A model generated the notes under the pieces. It saw only the letters and a program-made list of their open reading frames with translations. It searched no databases and was not told the origin of the DNA. Below, piece after piece: positions 11,378 to 22,739 of a stretch of DNA of 64,000 nucleotides. Position 1 is the stretch's first letter. Every line of letters starts with the position of its first letter. A program made the translations under genes and the position numbers. The stretch comes from Chrysopilus asiliformis. Lineage: Eukaryota > Arthropoda > Insecta > Diptera > Rhagionidae. The stretch spans positions 12,653,888 to 12,717,887 of the forward strand of contig OZ035962.1 in the NCBI GenBank assembly GCA_964034945.1, read 5' to 3'.

Positions 11378-13951
11378 ATGCTAAGCTGTCTTCGTCAAAG
11401 AACCGATACAGTCCGTTCCAAAGAGCTGGAAAAACAGTCCCAAACAATTCACAGGCAGTTTGAAAGTGCCGTGAAAATTTTACTGCTGGGAACTGGTGAA
11501 TCCGGAAAAACAACGATTATCAAGCAGATGAAGATACTTCACATTAATGGATTCACAGAAGCGTAAGTTTTCAAGTTTTAATCTCTTTTCCTATATAAAT
11601 TTTCTCGATAACGGTTGGCCTATACCTACCTTTTTTCACAACAAAATTCAGTTGGTATACTTTTCCCTTTATTTTAATCATATTTCTTTAAATACACACA
11701 AAAAACGCTAAAATACTGTTTATAAACAATGGTCAGGTTAAATATTGTTTTTTTTTTTCACTTTAGAGAGAAACGGGAAAAAATCCCAGAAATCTTTGCC
11801 AATGTACATGAATCGATATTTGAACTAGTAAAGCAAATGAAGCTTCTTGGACTCGAGTACAGTTCACCATATGGTAAAAAATGTGGTGAATTTATTCTGG
11901 GAATTGGAAGCCAGCCACCAGATATCCTCACTGAGGTAAAATACCACAACTTTTTTAAATATTTTGACAAACATTTTTATTGTTTATATCAAATATCTTC
12001 AGGAATATAAAGATCACGTGATAACTCTCTGGAATGACGCCGGTGTGAGGTCATGTTTCCAACGATCGAATGAATTTCAGCTCCTAGATAGCGCTAAATA
12101 GTAAGTGATTTTATATTTTTTGCTATTATCAACGCTAACATGAATATAACATTAATTAAATTAGTGATTTAGTGTTAGGTTTGCATTGTTCAATTGCTTG
12201 TAAATTGTTTAATGTGCTTTTGGTATAAAGCACCGTTTGATAAGATAAAATCATTGTTGTGAATAATGGATTTCTGTGTTTTTTTATACCCGTATGGTGA
12301 AACCAAAGGGTATATTAACTTTGCCTTACCGTTTGTAACGCCAAGATCCCATCATCGCACAAAAAAATGAATTACACCAGTGTGTTTAGAATGATGAAAA
12401 AAGTTGAATTTAGCATGTCCGTCCGTCCGTCCGTCCGTCTGTCCGTCTGTGGCGCGGATTGCGGGTGCACGGATTGAGCTAGAGACTTGAAATTTTGCGT
12501 GGATCCGTTTTTCGTAAAATGCGAGGCTAAGTTCGTTAATGGGTAAAAATGGACCATTAGGGGGGGGTACCCCCCATACGAACGAAATCGTTTTTTGTGA
12601 ATATCTCAAAAACGGTGCATCTTATCAAAAAAGTCCAAGAACAAAAGTTATTTAGGATATGATTCTACATAAAACTCCCATACATCAAAATCCGATTGGA
12701 ATAAATTTTAAAAAATCTTATTGGAAAGTTTGACTTCAAATTGGAATTTTGGTATAACTGTTCGAATTTTGATACGAATATCACCATACGGGTCTCCAAT
12801 GATTGCCAGATTGGCAATTATAGCTTTTGTTATGTTTTTCAATTTGAATGGATCGATATTATTCCATGGTTAATAAATGTAAACAGTGTACGGGCAATAT
12901 TACACTGCAGAACAGCCATTTTGTTGCCAAAGATTTTACAATCTTTTTAGGATAATTTCACGTCGCTGATTCCGAATCTGGAAATGGTTTGGCCAGATGG
13001 GCTTTCGTTTTTTTATTTATACTCAAATTGATTATTCCTAGCCCTTATCAATTAAAAAATTAATTTTGCTTTATTTGATATCTTTAAGATTTCAATTTCA
13101 TTGCCATAAAGTTGTATAAGTCTAAACTTTTGTTTTTTCGCAGTTTTCTGGATAAATTCGAGATGATCGCTTCGGAAAATTACGTCCCCACCACTGAAGA
13201 TATTCTTCATAGTCGAAAAGTGACAACTGGAATTCAACAAATCAAATTCTCTATAAAAGTAATGGACAAATTTTCATTTCAAATAATAAATTTTTTAAAC
13301 AAATACCTCCGTTTTCAGATCCCCAAGAGCATGGGAGGTGGAGTACAAGAATTTCGAATGTTTGATGTAGGTGGCCAAAGGGATCAACGCAACAAATGGA
13401 TACAGGTGTTTGAAGGTATTCAGGCAGTTTTATTTCTGATATCCTGTGGAGATTTCGATCAAACACTTCGTGAGGACAAATCACAAAATCGACTAACAGA
13501 AGCCCTATCGTTATTTAGTGGTGTTTGGCACAATCGATTTCTATCTAGTGCTGGAATAATTGTTTTTCTCAACAAACAAGACATAATGGAGCGGAAAATT
13601 CGTGCTGGTAAAAGAATAGGAACGTACTTTCCAGATTACGAGGATTACAGAAGATCGCCCAAAGAGGGAAACTTTTTTGATGAATGTGACTGGACCAGAC
13701 AATTCATCAAACAAAAATTAGTTGTAAGTTCAATATTTTTAGCGAATTTTCTTTTTACTAAATATTTTTGTTATTTTCAGAATATAACACTGGAACCAAA
13801 ACGACGTCCTTCTCCTATTACGGACTATACGTCACGGGAATGTTATTATCACTTTACTATTGCTACAGATACTTCAAATATTAAAAAAGTTTTTGAAGAT
13901 GTTCACGATATGATATTGACCGATAATTTAAACAGTATAGGTCTTTTATGA
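11378..13951 (+). CDS. Galphaf: G protein alpha subunit, Gf (G-alpha-73B) type, complete, six coding exons
   Basis: A heterotrimeric G-protein alpha subunit, a GTP-binding switch at the inner face of the plasma membrane. Exons: 11378-11562, 11767-11935, 12003-12100, 13144-13258, 13319-13723 and 13781-13951. All introns are GT-AG and the frame is continuous for 380 residues. G-boxes: P-loop GTGESGKT (38-45), switch-I Arg175 and Thr178 in [13 protein letters not shown] with catalytic Gln209, NKQD (274-277) and the TIATDT box (350-355). The phrases [22 protein letters not shown] and [22 protein letters not shown] match the insect Gf class, a Gs-related branch, rather than Gs, Gi, Gq or G12. It ends NSIGLL. 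The ATG directly follows a TTTGCAG acceptor-like site, and Gly2, normally myristoylated in many alphas, is absent; an upstream coding exon could supply a different N-terminus. The start is therefore less certain than the rest. Confidence 0.93.
12285..12840 (+). mobile_element. INE-1/DINE-1-like element inside G-alpha-f intron 3
   Basis: Starts TATACCCGTATGGTGAAACC and reaches a tract of CCGT/CTGT tetramers at about 12418-12450. It ends near a CACCATACGGGTCTCC block that partly mirrors the start. A closely related copy lies in the opposite orientation at 46512-47112. The layout matches the INE-1/DINE-1 helitron-like elements of flies: a TATACCCG start, a nearby GGGTATA, a (GTCY)n tract and no coding capacity. 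The rest of the intron (12101-13143) shows nothing else. Confidence 0.75.
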
Positions 13952-14060
13952 AAATATGTACCCAGTTAATCGTGCTTTCGATGCCTTTTACCTTTTGGAA
14001 CCTGTGATCTTCTGAATTTATCAATTTTAAGACTTTTTTTCTTAGAATAATTATAGTTTT

Positions 14061-14066
14061 AATAAA
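14061..14066 (+). terminator. Polyadenylation signal of G-alpha-f
   Basis: AATAAA lies 110 bases after the stop codon, the first good hexamer downstream of it. A T-rich and GT-containing stretch follows. Confidence 0.65.
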
Positions 14067-14119
14067 GGAATTGTCTTTCTGCAGTGTGATATTAGCGTTG
14101 GACGTGTGTTTCTTTTAAT

Positions 14120-14160
14120 TTAACCCTTTATTGCACACTGTATCACTGGTGATACATAAA
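14120..14160. mobile_element. Possible piggyBac-like terminus (TTAA + CCCTTTATTG)
   Basis: TTAACCCTTTATTGCACACT starts at a TTAA tetramer, and a GTATCACTGGTGATAC palindrome follows at once. Two more TTAACCCTT(T/C)ATTG ends are at 26936 and 27120. I found no matching opposite end, so the extent is unknown. Confidence 0.3.
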
Positions 14161-14554
14161 TGTTTTTCGTTACCAACTACTCCGTTCAAGTAATTTTCAG
14201 CAAGTGACTTTTCATTAGGACTATTAGTATAATAAAAAAGTAAGTCTCGATAAAAGAATTGGCTAAATTTCGAAAAAATTTCCAAAGTCGCCAAAATGTT
14301 GAACAAACACAAATTTGCAATTTTTCACAAATAAAAAACTGGCAAATAATAATAACTTTACGCGGTAACACATTACAAATTTTCTTTTATGGCATAATTT
14401 CTTATCGATGGTAAATTTTAAAATCCCTTTATGTCTTCTATGTTTTAGAAGCTAACATTTTTTTAATATTTTCCGCGAATTCAGAGGCTGGTTTTCCACC
14501 AGAAAACAAATTTTCAGTCAGATATAAAAATTCATGCATTAGAAGTGTAAAAAA

Positions 14555-15190
14555 CCCATTGAAATTTTCAAATTTTTTGGTTATTATCACATATTTGAAC
14601 GAAAAATGTTTTAGTCGATTCATTTAAGTACAGATTTCCTGGATCGAGGGTTTAAAAAGTTTTAAATATAATAACTTATTTAAAAAAATTAAAAACAAAG
14701 TTGATTTTTTGAACAAAATTATCGAGATAAGACGGTTATTTCGAAAACGGTCTTCCGATTGCAACACTCTAGTTTTATCTAGTCACTCTAATCCCAGATA
14801 GTGTTTCTCGTAAGAGTTCGACTCATTTGTGCATCGCATTTATACGGACGCTACATTGAAAAAACTGTCAACTTAGCAACGGTCTAAACGCGCCCAATAA
14901 AAATTTGTAATTCTTCTTTGCATATTTTAATTAGAGTGACTGTATAAAACTAGAGTGTGGCCATCGTGAAAGTCATGTACGTTGAAATGTTCAAATTGTT
15001 GTTTGAAATCTTCAAATTTTTTGGTCATTATCTCAGATTTGAAAAGTGTTTTTAACGGTTAATTTAAGTACTGTTTTTATGGATGAAAGGCTTAAAAAAT
15101 ATAAATAGAAGAAATTGTTTTAAAAACAACTGAAAATAAAGTTTATTTTTTGATCAACATTTTCGAAATAAGACGGTTTGAAAATGGTTT
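14555..15190 (+). repeat. Diverged direct duplication, two copies of about 190 bp
   Basis: The block 14555-14745 (with TTCAAATTTTTTGGTTATTA and ATCGAGATAAGACGGTT) recurs with many differences at about 15005-15180 (TTCAAATTTTTTGGTCATTA and TCGAAATAAGACGGTT). The MITE at 14764-14958 lies between them. Confidence 0.6.
14764..14958. mobile_element. MITE with ACACTCTAGTTTTAT ends
   Basis: The two 29-bp ends are inverted copies with about two differences (left ACACTCTAGTTTTATCTAG; right, reverse-complemented, ACACTCTAGTTTTATACAG). The interior (about 14840-14905) is a reverse copy of the short GGGCGC(G/A)TTTAGACC repeat at 18245-18340, apparently nested. No flanking duplication is evident. Confidence 0.65.
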
Positions 15191-15263
15191 GTAGTTACTC
15201 GAGAACTGTCATAGTTACTCGAGAACTGTCAAATTGTTGCATTTGCATCGTTGGGGTGTCTAA

Positions 15264-15410
15264 ATGTTAAAATTTTCATCCATTTTTAAGAATTTTCCAA
15301 AAAGCACTGTTGCAGAATTTCGCCTCCGCACAACTGCTGGATCAGAAAAAAATGCCGGACTTGCGACTGCCATCGAGGATATGATGTTTGTTCACTATTC
15401 AATCGAGGAT
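15264..15410 (+). repeat. Dispersed repeat, related copy at 18030-18130
   Basis: AAAAGCACTGTTGCAGAATT..CCGCACAA..GCTGGATC..GACTTGCGACTGC matches in order AAAAGCACTTCTGCGGAATA..CCGCACAA..GTTGAATC..GACTTGCGGTTGC at 18047-18110. The 66-codon frame crossing it is not conserved in the other copy, so it is not called as a gene. Confidence 0.55.
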
Positions 15411-15877
15411 GTACCCCTTAGATTTGTTTCTTTAGTTTCATGGGACATAGCTCATCAAGAATAATATCAAAGTAGGTAATATTAAAATGCTAAATAGCAA
15501 TTGAGAAAGTCGGTATAATTACTGGAAGTGATAAAACTCTCGCCAGTTTGATTGAGGAATTGAGCTTGTTCGCTTCGGTTTTCACGTTTTTATCAGCAAG
15601 AAACGGTGGACGGAATACCATTAATGCTGTTGAGATTCGTCGCTTAGCTTTCTTTTCGTGGAAATCGACTTTTCCTGTGAAAACTGTCCTGACAGCTCGA
15701 TGACATAATAATTCCTTGTGATTTCCCTTTCGCAAATTTGGAACCTAATCTATCGTGGCGAGCGACACGAAACCGCGACCTACCTAGTTTTATAATTCAA
15801 GTGCAGAGAAAAAAAAACTTTCATTATCAGGTGAAAACCAAAGTTTAGTTGAGTTTGTTTCCCGTTAAAGTGCTAAA

Positions 15878-16050
15878 ATGAATGTGGAAATCACGCCGAA
15901 TTACTCTTACGTCTTCGACTTCGAAAACGATTTTATTCATCAGGAAACTAGGCGATGGATGGTCAAGAACTGGACTTGGGTCTTCTATTATTGCGGGGCC
16001 TATATGCTAGTTATTTTCGGTGGACAGCATCTAATGCAAAATCGTCCCAG
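15878..16050 (+). CDS. Baldspot: ELOVL6-type very-long-chain fatty acid elongase, exon 1 (residues 1-58)
   Basis: The protein is the condensing enzyme (3-ketoacyl-CoA synthase) of the ER elongation cycle. ELOVL6-class enzymes extend C16 acyl-CoA with malonyl-CoA. Exon 1 encodes MNVEITPNYSYVFDFE, then W.VFYYCGAYMLVIFGGQ (about residues 34-50, first membrane segment) and HLMQNRP. This matches the start of fly Baldspot and vertebrate ELOVL6 closely. The ATG in CTAAAATGA is the first in frame and the predicted N-terminus has the family length. The exon ends CCCAG|GTAAGA. A 5' UTR is likely in about 15790-15877 (a TTTTATAAT stretch at 15788), but I cannot place the transcription start. Confidence 0.93.
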
Positions 16051-17224
16051 GTAAGAAAAAAAGTTAAAAAAAACAGCCGCATTTACTTGTAAATAGAAGC
16101 CGGTTTCCCGTCTTCCTTTTCGGGTTCTTTTCCTCCCGCCTTCCTCCGCTGCCAGGCAGAGAATCATCCGATATGTTTTCTCAGGGCGTTACTCATCCAT
16201 CGCGTGGCCCTTTTCCATTGTGCAGTGCAATGAAAATCACTTTGAAGGTTATGTTGAAATGTGGCCGAACGAATACAACTGTCTGCCAATCGATTAGATA
16301 AATTTATCTAGGGCTAGAACAGCTACAGGCAAAGTAACAACTAGACCAAGTGTTTGGCACGTTGAACAATCGCTACTCATAAGTCAAGCATAAAAGTATT
16401 CCACAAAACTAATCATGTAACCATTCCCGTTCTCCAGACGTCTTCCTTGAGTTGTGCTGATGCAAAGAACTTTGCACTATCTAAAAAGAACATAAAAAAG
16501 AATTCGAAAATGTGACCAAGCCACCGATGAGAATTTTCAGTTGACAAGGTCATAGCTGAATCTTTCAAACAGGAAGCAAAACATTGATCAGTTACGTTAC
16601 AAGCGTCCCGTGCTATATTCCCCATGCATGCCGAATGATAATCTAGAAAAATGTTAATTCAGGACAACTTCTTGGTAGAATGAAATGTGCACCAAGCAGA
16701 AGAAACTTCCTTGCGCATTTTTTGCAAGGCGCAACGTGTGGATCCTGCAAAGTTGCAATATTGCCAGGTAAAAGGAATGTTGTTCCGAAGGACGAATTCG
16801 CGTTCCAAAATTAATTTTGAACGTTAAATTTCAATTTGTCACTATTAGCTGTTTTTCTTTATCAAACACACGAATCGTACCAGGGTATTTATCGTACAGT
16901 AATCCCCGAATATATTTTATATTAATTAAAGTTCCTACGCCAAATATTCCTCACCATTTAGTTGAACTTTTTTTTCCCCCTTATTATTATATCCGTTCAA
17001 ATTGGGGTGACATCGAGCAAATTAAACTTAATATTTAATATAATTAAGTAAGTTAGTGATTAAATACAAATATTTAAATACCAAAGAAGTCTATGGTGAC
17101 AGATCCATATGGATCATTTATATTATTGAATTGTTAAATTGAATTAGTTAATAAGAAAACTGTAACCTTTATATAAGGCAACATGCCTTTTGGTTAGTAA
17201 TAATAAACAAATAAATAAATAAAT
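16051..17224. other. Start of ELOVL6 intron 1, no gene recognised
   Basis: No convincing open frame. It ends with an AATAAACAAATAAATAAATA-type run at about 17200-17225. That could be the tail of a retroposon, but nothing coding precedes it. Confidence 0.4.
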
Positions 17225-17410
17225 AACTGCACAACCCTTTTAAATGCAACCGTAATTTGAATCCCGTGCACATTTTTGAGAGATTCCATACAATATTTTT
17301 TGTTTAATTGCAACCTGTTTAAGAGAAAATTTCTATTACTGCACGAAAAATAGGCTTCAATTAAGTCTTTTCTTCCTTCATATATTTTCTCGCGGATAAG
17401 TGCACAAGTG
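17225..17410 (-). repeat. Relic related to the repeat at 1740-2330 (inverted)
   Basis: AACTGCACA, the CCCGTGCACATTTTT block and CGCGGATAAGTGCAC correspond to the reverse complement of 2160-2290, with many substitutions. Confidence 0.45.
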
Positions 17411-17414
17411 CTTT

Positions 17415-17900
17415 ATTATACTCTATATGAGAATCATATAAAAGTATATTAGATTTAGTATACCATTTGTAACGCATCGAATCAGTCGTCGGACACAAAA
17501 ATGAACTACACCAGGGTGTTTGGGATGGCAAAAGAATTTGGTTTTTGCATGTCTTTCTGTCTTTCTGCCCGTGAGCACCACAACTGTCGAAAGAATTGAG
17601 CTAGACACTTGAAATTTTTTACAGTTGCGTTTCTCGAAAATGAGAAGCCTAAGTCGAACGGGCAAAATCGAATCATTCCTTTTCCGCTTCCCCAAAAAAA
17701 CGAAACAGTTTTTTTTGCAATTTTCCTGAAAATGGTTAGTCTTATCGAAAAAAGTATGAAAACAAAATGTGTTTAAAGGACTTTACATAACCTTTCCATC
17801 CATCAAAATCCAATCGGATAACTCCTTCTCTCATCTGCCATTTAAAAAAATCATTTTCTTGGTCCTCATATAGGGTATTTGACGATTGGCCCCTGGCGAT
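17415..17900 (+). mobile_element. INE-1/DINE-1-like element, diverged copy
   Basis: Contains TTTAGTATACCATTTGTAAC near the start, then ACAAAAATGAACTACACCAG, a degraded CTTTCTGTCTTTCTG tract and GAATTGAGCTAGACACTTGA. It ends near ATAGGGTATTTGACGATTGG. Shared blocks lie in the same order at 40085-40930 and 50600-50957. Confidence 0.65.
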
Positions 17901-18029
17901 TCTAGCTTTTCTTATGTTTTTTTCTTCTAATTTTTAACACTTTAGTTTGTTATGTTTTCTTGATCGTATGGATCTGTAGTAACTTAATTTAAAAAATACT
18001 TCGATTTTCAAAAATATACCAAACACTTT

Positions 18030-18240
18030 AAAAATAAACTTTCCGAAAAGCACTTCTGCGGAATACCACCCGCACAAGTGTTGAATCGGAAAAATAGCTG
18101 ACTTGCGGTTGCAATTGAGGTCATGGCTACAAAACCGCCATGTTGTGCGATAGATGAATAAAATTCGCTGATAAATTCTGAATAGAATTCGCGGAGAAAT
18201 TCAAGAAAAAATCGCAATTGTAAACGGAACCTTACGTTTG
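18030..18240 (+). repeat. Two abutting dispersed repeats
   Basis: 18030-18130 matches 15264-15410. 18130-18240 (TGCGATAGATGAATAAAATT, the GAATTCGCGGAGAAATTC block and TGTAAACG) matches the 3' halves of the repeats at 35330-35620 and 58900-59155. Confidence 0.5.
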
Positions 18241-18244
18241 TGTT

Positions 18245-18340
18245 TTGTTTTTATGTTTGTAAAGTCGACACTGGGCGCATTTAGACCGGCGCTAAGTTGG
18301 CAGTTTTTTCAATGTAGCACCGGTATAAATGCGTTCTACT
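18245..18340. repeat. Short palindromic repeat, GGGCGCATTTAGACC family
   Basis: GGGCGCATTTAGACCGGCGC on the left opposes GCACCGGTATAAATGCG on the right. A reverse copy is inside the MITE at 14764-14958, and part recurs at about 18945-19015 (CGGTATAAACGCGCCCACTG). Confidence 0.55.
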
Positions 18341-18488
18341 TTAGCAATACCTGGCAGGCTAGCAGCGGTATTTCGGCACTGCTAGCTCTTGGCGCTGCAT
18401 TATAATTACAAAATTAACTTGTTTGTAAGTTAAATTTTAACGTTAACCTAACTTTTTGGTCCTGGGGTTTTTTTTCAGCCTTTTCTAA

Positions 18489-18883
18489 AGCCTAGTACGC
18501 AGTTCGAGTAAAATGAAATTTTAACGCGGTCTCCAAATTGTCACATTAAAACCGAAGTAAAAACTGTTTGTGGAGAAAAAACATTGACAGCCGAGCACAC
18601 ACAATTAAAAAACCACACTCGTTAAGAAAACTGGAAACAGAACCTCTATTATTTTCATCTGTCAAATTTTTACCTCGAATTTAATGTACCGAACAGTTAA
18701 AATGCTGGTAAAATCAAGTGGAGACTTTCTACACCAACTAGTGAGGCAACATTGCAACATGAGTTTTTCACATCATTTTACCAGCGAACTGCGTACCGCT
18801 TGGTAAAATGTCTGACGTTAAATTTAAGCGCAGTGTTAAATTTGTATGGAAAATTTCATTTTACCCGAACTGCGTACTAGGCT
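18489..18883. mobile_element. Harbinger-like MITE with TAA duplication
   Basis: 34-bp terminal inverted repeats with one difference (AGCCTAGTACGCAGTTCG(A/G)G start) and flanking TAA at 18486-18488 and 18884-18886. The 3-bp TWA duplication and short length fit PIF/Harbinger-type MITEs. No coding capacity. Confidence 0.85.
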
Positions 18884-19167
18884 TAATCTGTTGCGCCCTT
18901 TTCAAAAGTTGTACATAAATGCAAAAAATTTACAGTCCACGCAATATACACTTTTAGTTTACCACCGCCAGATCGGCAGTACCAAGTTAGCTCGGTATAA
19001 ACGCGCCCACTGTCTCAATAACAGAAAAAATCTACTATCATACCAAACTATATAGTTATTACAGAACGGTCTAAAAAATTGGCCAAATCCAAATATTGTT
19101 TTATTTCCATTTAAGAATTGTTGTCACAAAGTTTTACTGTTATAATTTTTGCCACGGGACGCAAGTA

Positions 19168-20834
19168 AGGTAAGTGTACACTATTACGGCCTAGTACATT
19201 ATTCCGTCCCATTTCATTAAAAGTCATAAAATAAGAAAACTGATCAACTTTTGAGGAAATCACTTGATAAAACTTGATCAGTAATGTTTACTGTGTCTAA
19301 AAATGAAGTGTAGTATATATTATTGTCTATCAATTACAACTAATAATCCTATTTTGATAAGTAATTCTGTGAAAAGTGCTGTGCCAAGTAAACGTGTTGT
19401 GTGAATCGTCAAGGAACTGAAGCAATTTTCTTAAGATCACAAAAAGTAAAAGGTAAGTAATTTCTAACCACATCTTTGTTTTTGTTAATATTATGCCCTT
19501 TTTAAGTATTTTTATTTGTATCAAAGTGTTACTCTGTGTTTTTTTTTTATTAAACAAGCCGTTTTACTGTCGGACGGAATTACGTTCACTAAATAATCTG
19601 ACGTGTACATTATTCCGTGCCTAGGACGGAATTGACGAATAATAATTAGTTTTTCTTTGGCTTTTTTTGCAATCAATCATAAAATAAATAATTAGTTATC
19701 GGTTTTATTAAATAAAGTATACCATAGAGGTGCACTTGAGCAAATTCCGGACCACATTTTTTCTTACTGTTTTTTAGTTATTTGAGATTTTATCAACAAC
19801 TTTTTTTTATATTATAAGAGAATCTTCTCCTTACCACGTTTTTTGTTATTCATTACAATTTGTGTAAAATCCGAGAATTGTGTAACTTTATTATTATAAA
19901 ATAAAAGAGTGATATTTTTACTACAAGTTGTGATTAAAAACACTAAAATAATATTTATATTCTACTATTTTACCTAGCACGGAATTTGGTTCCCGACATA
20001 ATTCAGACGTGTACAATATTCCCTGACAAAGACGGAATTAGCAATCGAATTAAAAACAATGACAATGTGCAGAGCCAACTAACGTTGGCCTGAACACGAT
20101 GAGGTCCTAAGAAAATTAACTTTCAAGTGCTTTTAAATAATAGAGGAATTTATTCTATTCAAGACTTTAATTGAGCAAATATTAATGCAACTGTTTAGGA
20201 CATATATTTTATATTAACTTCAATGCAATGAATTGTGATTTTTCTTTTATTTTTGTATTATATATAGAAAATATATTTTTTTTTATCGAATACATATTCT
20301 ATAATCGAATATAATACATATAATATAATACATATCTTCATAAATGTTGTTTTTCTTATTTAAATATTTGTTGTGTTTTATAGGGAGGAAAATGATATTA
20401 TGTATACTTAAGTGTTTAAACTTTCAAAAAATTCAAATTATTAAATTTAAATTTCTTCATATTGGATATTTCACGATTTACGCCGCTATTGTAGCTGTTT
20501 TTATGTTTATTTCATAAAACTTAAGCTCTTTCATACTGCTTTGTGTGCAAAACTGCAATCCTCAGAGATAGGCCGGAATTAGGTACTTACTAGCACGGAA
20601 TTAAATACAACGTCATTTTTTTAGCACGGAATTACAGACAATTAAGGTGTTAACAAATTTATCAATAAATAATATAAAATATATTTTTACAATTATGACA
20701 CATATGATAATCTACACAGAATTGATACTAAATTATGCTAAAAAAATTTGGCATTGCTGCTTTATCTTGGAAAAGCACAAATTCAACTGAAAGTGGCAGA
20801 ACCCTTAATGGCACGGAATATGGTACAGTTACCT
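19168..20834. mobile_element. TA-flanked element built from repeated CGGAATTA/TTATTCCG motifs
   Basis: TA at 19166-19167 and 20835-20836 bounds ends that read AGGTAAGTGTACACTATTAC (left) and AGGTAACTGTACCATATTCC (right, reverse-complemented). The inner part of the end recurs inside: TGTACATTATTCCG at about 19610, TGTACAATATTCC at about 20014, GCACGGAATT at 19978, 20605 and 20635, and GACGGAATTA at 19573 and 20032. No transposase frame is present over 1.67 kb. Superfamily is unassigned; the TA flank is compatible with Tc1/mariner-like excision. Confidence 0.65.
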
Positions 20835-20836
20835 TA

Positions 20837-22294
20837 ATTAATTTAAAAGTTATAATTTTGTGCGAAATAAAAACATAAGAATCATACTTAATAGCGCGAA
20901 TGCCTAGTTAGGTATCTACTTATACGTAAGTATTCTTTATTAGACAGAAAAATGTGAAGAGTGTATGCCGTTTTGTTTACGTGGTCATAATGAATGGTAA
21001 CCGAATTATAATTGGCTGTTAATTAGACTTTTTTTTGTTGGTCACGAGAACGATGTACTAATTAATCTAAGTAAGTCTAGCACTTTGCCAATAATTGCAG
21101 ACTACGTTATATCTTGGGGGCAAATCAAATATTTGCACCAGAATGACATTGCAGGCTGCAACAACTGGATTGCATTGCAATTGCTTGTTCAAATAACTTC
21201 CCATATTAACAATGAAAAACAATTCAAGAGTGCAAATCTCGTATAAAGTTTGTATTTGCAAGAGATTGGTGAGAAAAATAGTTTAGAAAAACTTTGGAAA
21301 TGAAATTTTCAACAATTGTTGCGAATTTGTGTACACGTAACTTTTTTTTCTAATTTTCAGCAAATAATGTTGATTTTTTGAAATCTAAGATGTTTCTGTG
21401 ATTTGGATTTTCTATTTTTTTAATCTTATTTTCATATTTTGAGAATTTTATGTTGATTTTATTTTTAAGATAAAAACCTTTTGTTTTGTTGCCGTCATTA
21501 TTAATACCGACTGTATAAAAGCGAAAATTTCGCTTTCACCTGAAAAGTTTCGCTTCCAAAAAAAAAAAAAAAACAAAATAATGTGGGAAAAGTTTCTGGT
21601 AATTTTGTTTATCTTATCGTTTATGTAATTTGTGTATAAACGGATCTTTGGTATGTGCTTTTGACAAACAATCTTTAAAATTGCTTTGATAAGCATATTT
21701 TCTCGTGATGTGCACATCGTATTTAACTTATAATTCATAAGTACTTAAAAATACTACCTTTATATAATTGAAGTGCTTGCAACAAGAACGGGGTATCTCT
21801 ATTTTTGGTATTTTTTGAAAATTTAAAAAAAACGTTTTAAAATTTCAAAGTTCAAGCATTATCAAAAAAAAAATTCCCACTAATGGTGTATGCCTTTACA
21901 CCTGTTTTGCCACCATAATCATAGACTAGTACCAATTTGGAACGGGAGAAAATCTTTTAAATTTTGGAGCTACCTCCTTTTTCCGAAAGTGGAGTTACCC
22001 AGTTCTTGCTGCAGGCCCTTCAATTCGCAAAAGCAAGCTTAAACAATTGTGTGAATAATACAGGAAATATATCATAATTTTTTTTTAAATTAAACAATTT
22101 TCAAAAAACTTAAAATTCAGATAAAACCTTTGAGATCTTTTACATCCTCTTTGAGATCTTTTACATCCTCTTAAAATCTTTTATTTAACTTGCCTTCGTA
22201 TCTGTTTGTCTGTCAAGATCGAATTTTGTTCATCCGATTGACTTGAAATTTTTCACACATACGTAAGTTAGATGACAATACAATAGTTTCACTA
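20837..22294. other. ELOVL6 intron 1 sequence, nothing recognised
   Basis: AT-rich. A direct duplication of a 22-base unit (TTTGAGATCTTTTACATCCT) occurs at 22129-22172. Confidence 0.4.
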
Positions 22295-22304
22295 CTTCGT
22301 CCTT

Positions 22305-22382
22305 GTAAGGATAACGGAAAGTCCTATTAGGATAACGGAAGATCCTGTTAGGATAACGGAAGATCCTGTTAGGATAACGTGG
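22305..22382. repeat. 21-bp tandem repeat, about 3.5 units
   Basis: The unit TTAGGATAACGGAAGATCCT (plus one base) is repeated almost perfectly, with a diverged first unit. Because 21 is a multiple of three, a minus-strand frame shows an artificial seven-residue repeat. There is no sign that it is a gene. Confidence 0.8.
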
Positions 22383-22739
22383 TGTCCTTTTCCTAAAATT
22401 TCCCGGAAAAAATCTCATCCAAGGGTTTTTGGCGTCGATGAATTTGATTCTGGAGTCAAAAATCCCTTAAAGATATCTCACAGGCAAGGATTTATATTCG
22501 ACTACTAAAAAGTATAAGTATAAACATTGTGGCGAAAAACAGACGTAGTTTTTGGATTTTTGTCATACTAATCAAACAAAAATTAACTAAAAAGGTTAAA
22601 ATAAAATTGTATCAGAAATGAAAAGGGAGATAAATATTTATTTTATTTTTTATGCTCTTATCTCGCTTTTATTTCTGATACACAGCGACCAAGAATATTT
22701 TTTTTTCTTTTTTAGTACATTTTTTGAATAAAAGCTTTT

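Noticed and set aside
16413..16625. 70-codon minus-strand frame after ELOVL6 exon 1
   Set aside because: No similarity or splice context; length is within chance expectation.
22230..22418. CRISPR-like regular repeat
   Set aside because: Units are contiguous 21-mers without spacers in an insect nuclear intron; it is a minisatellite.
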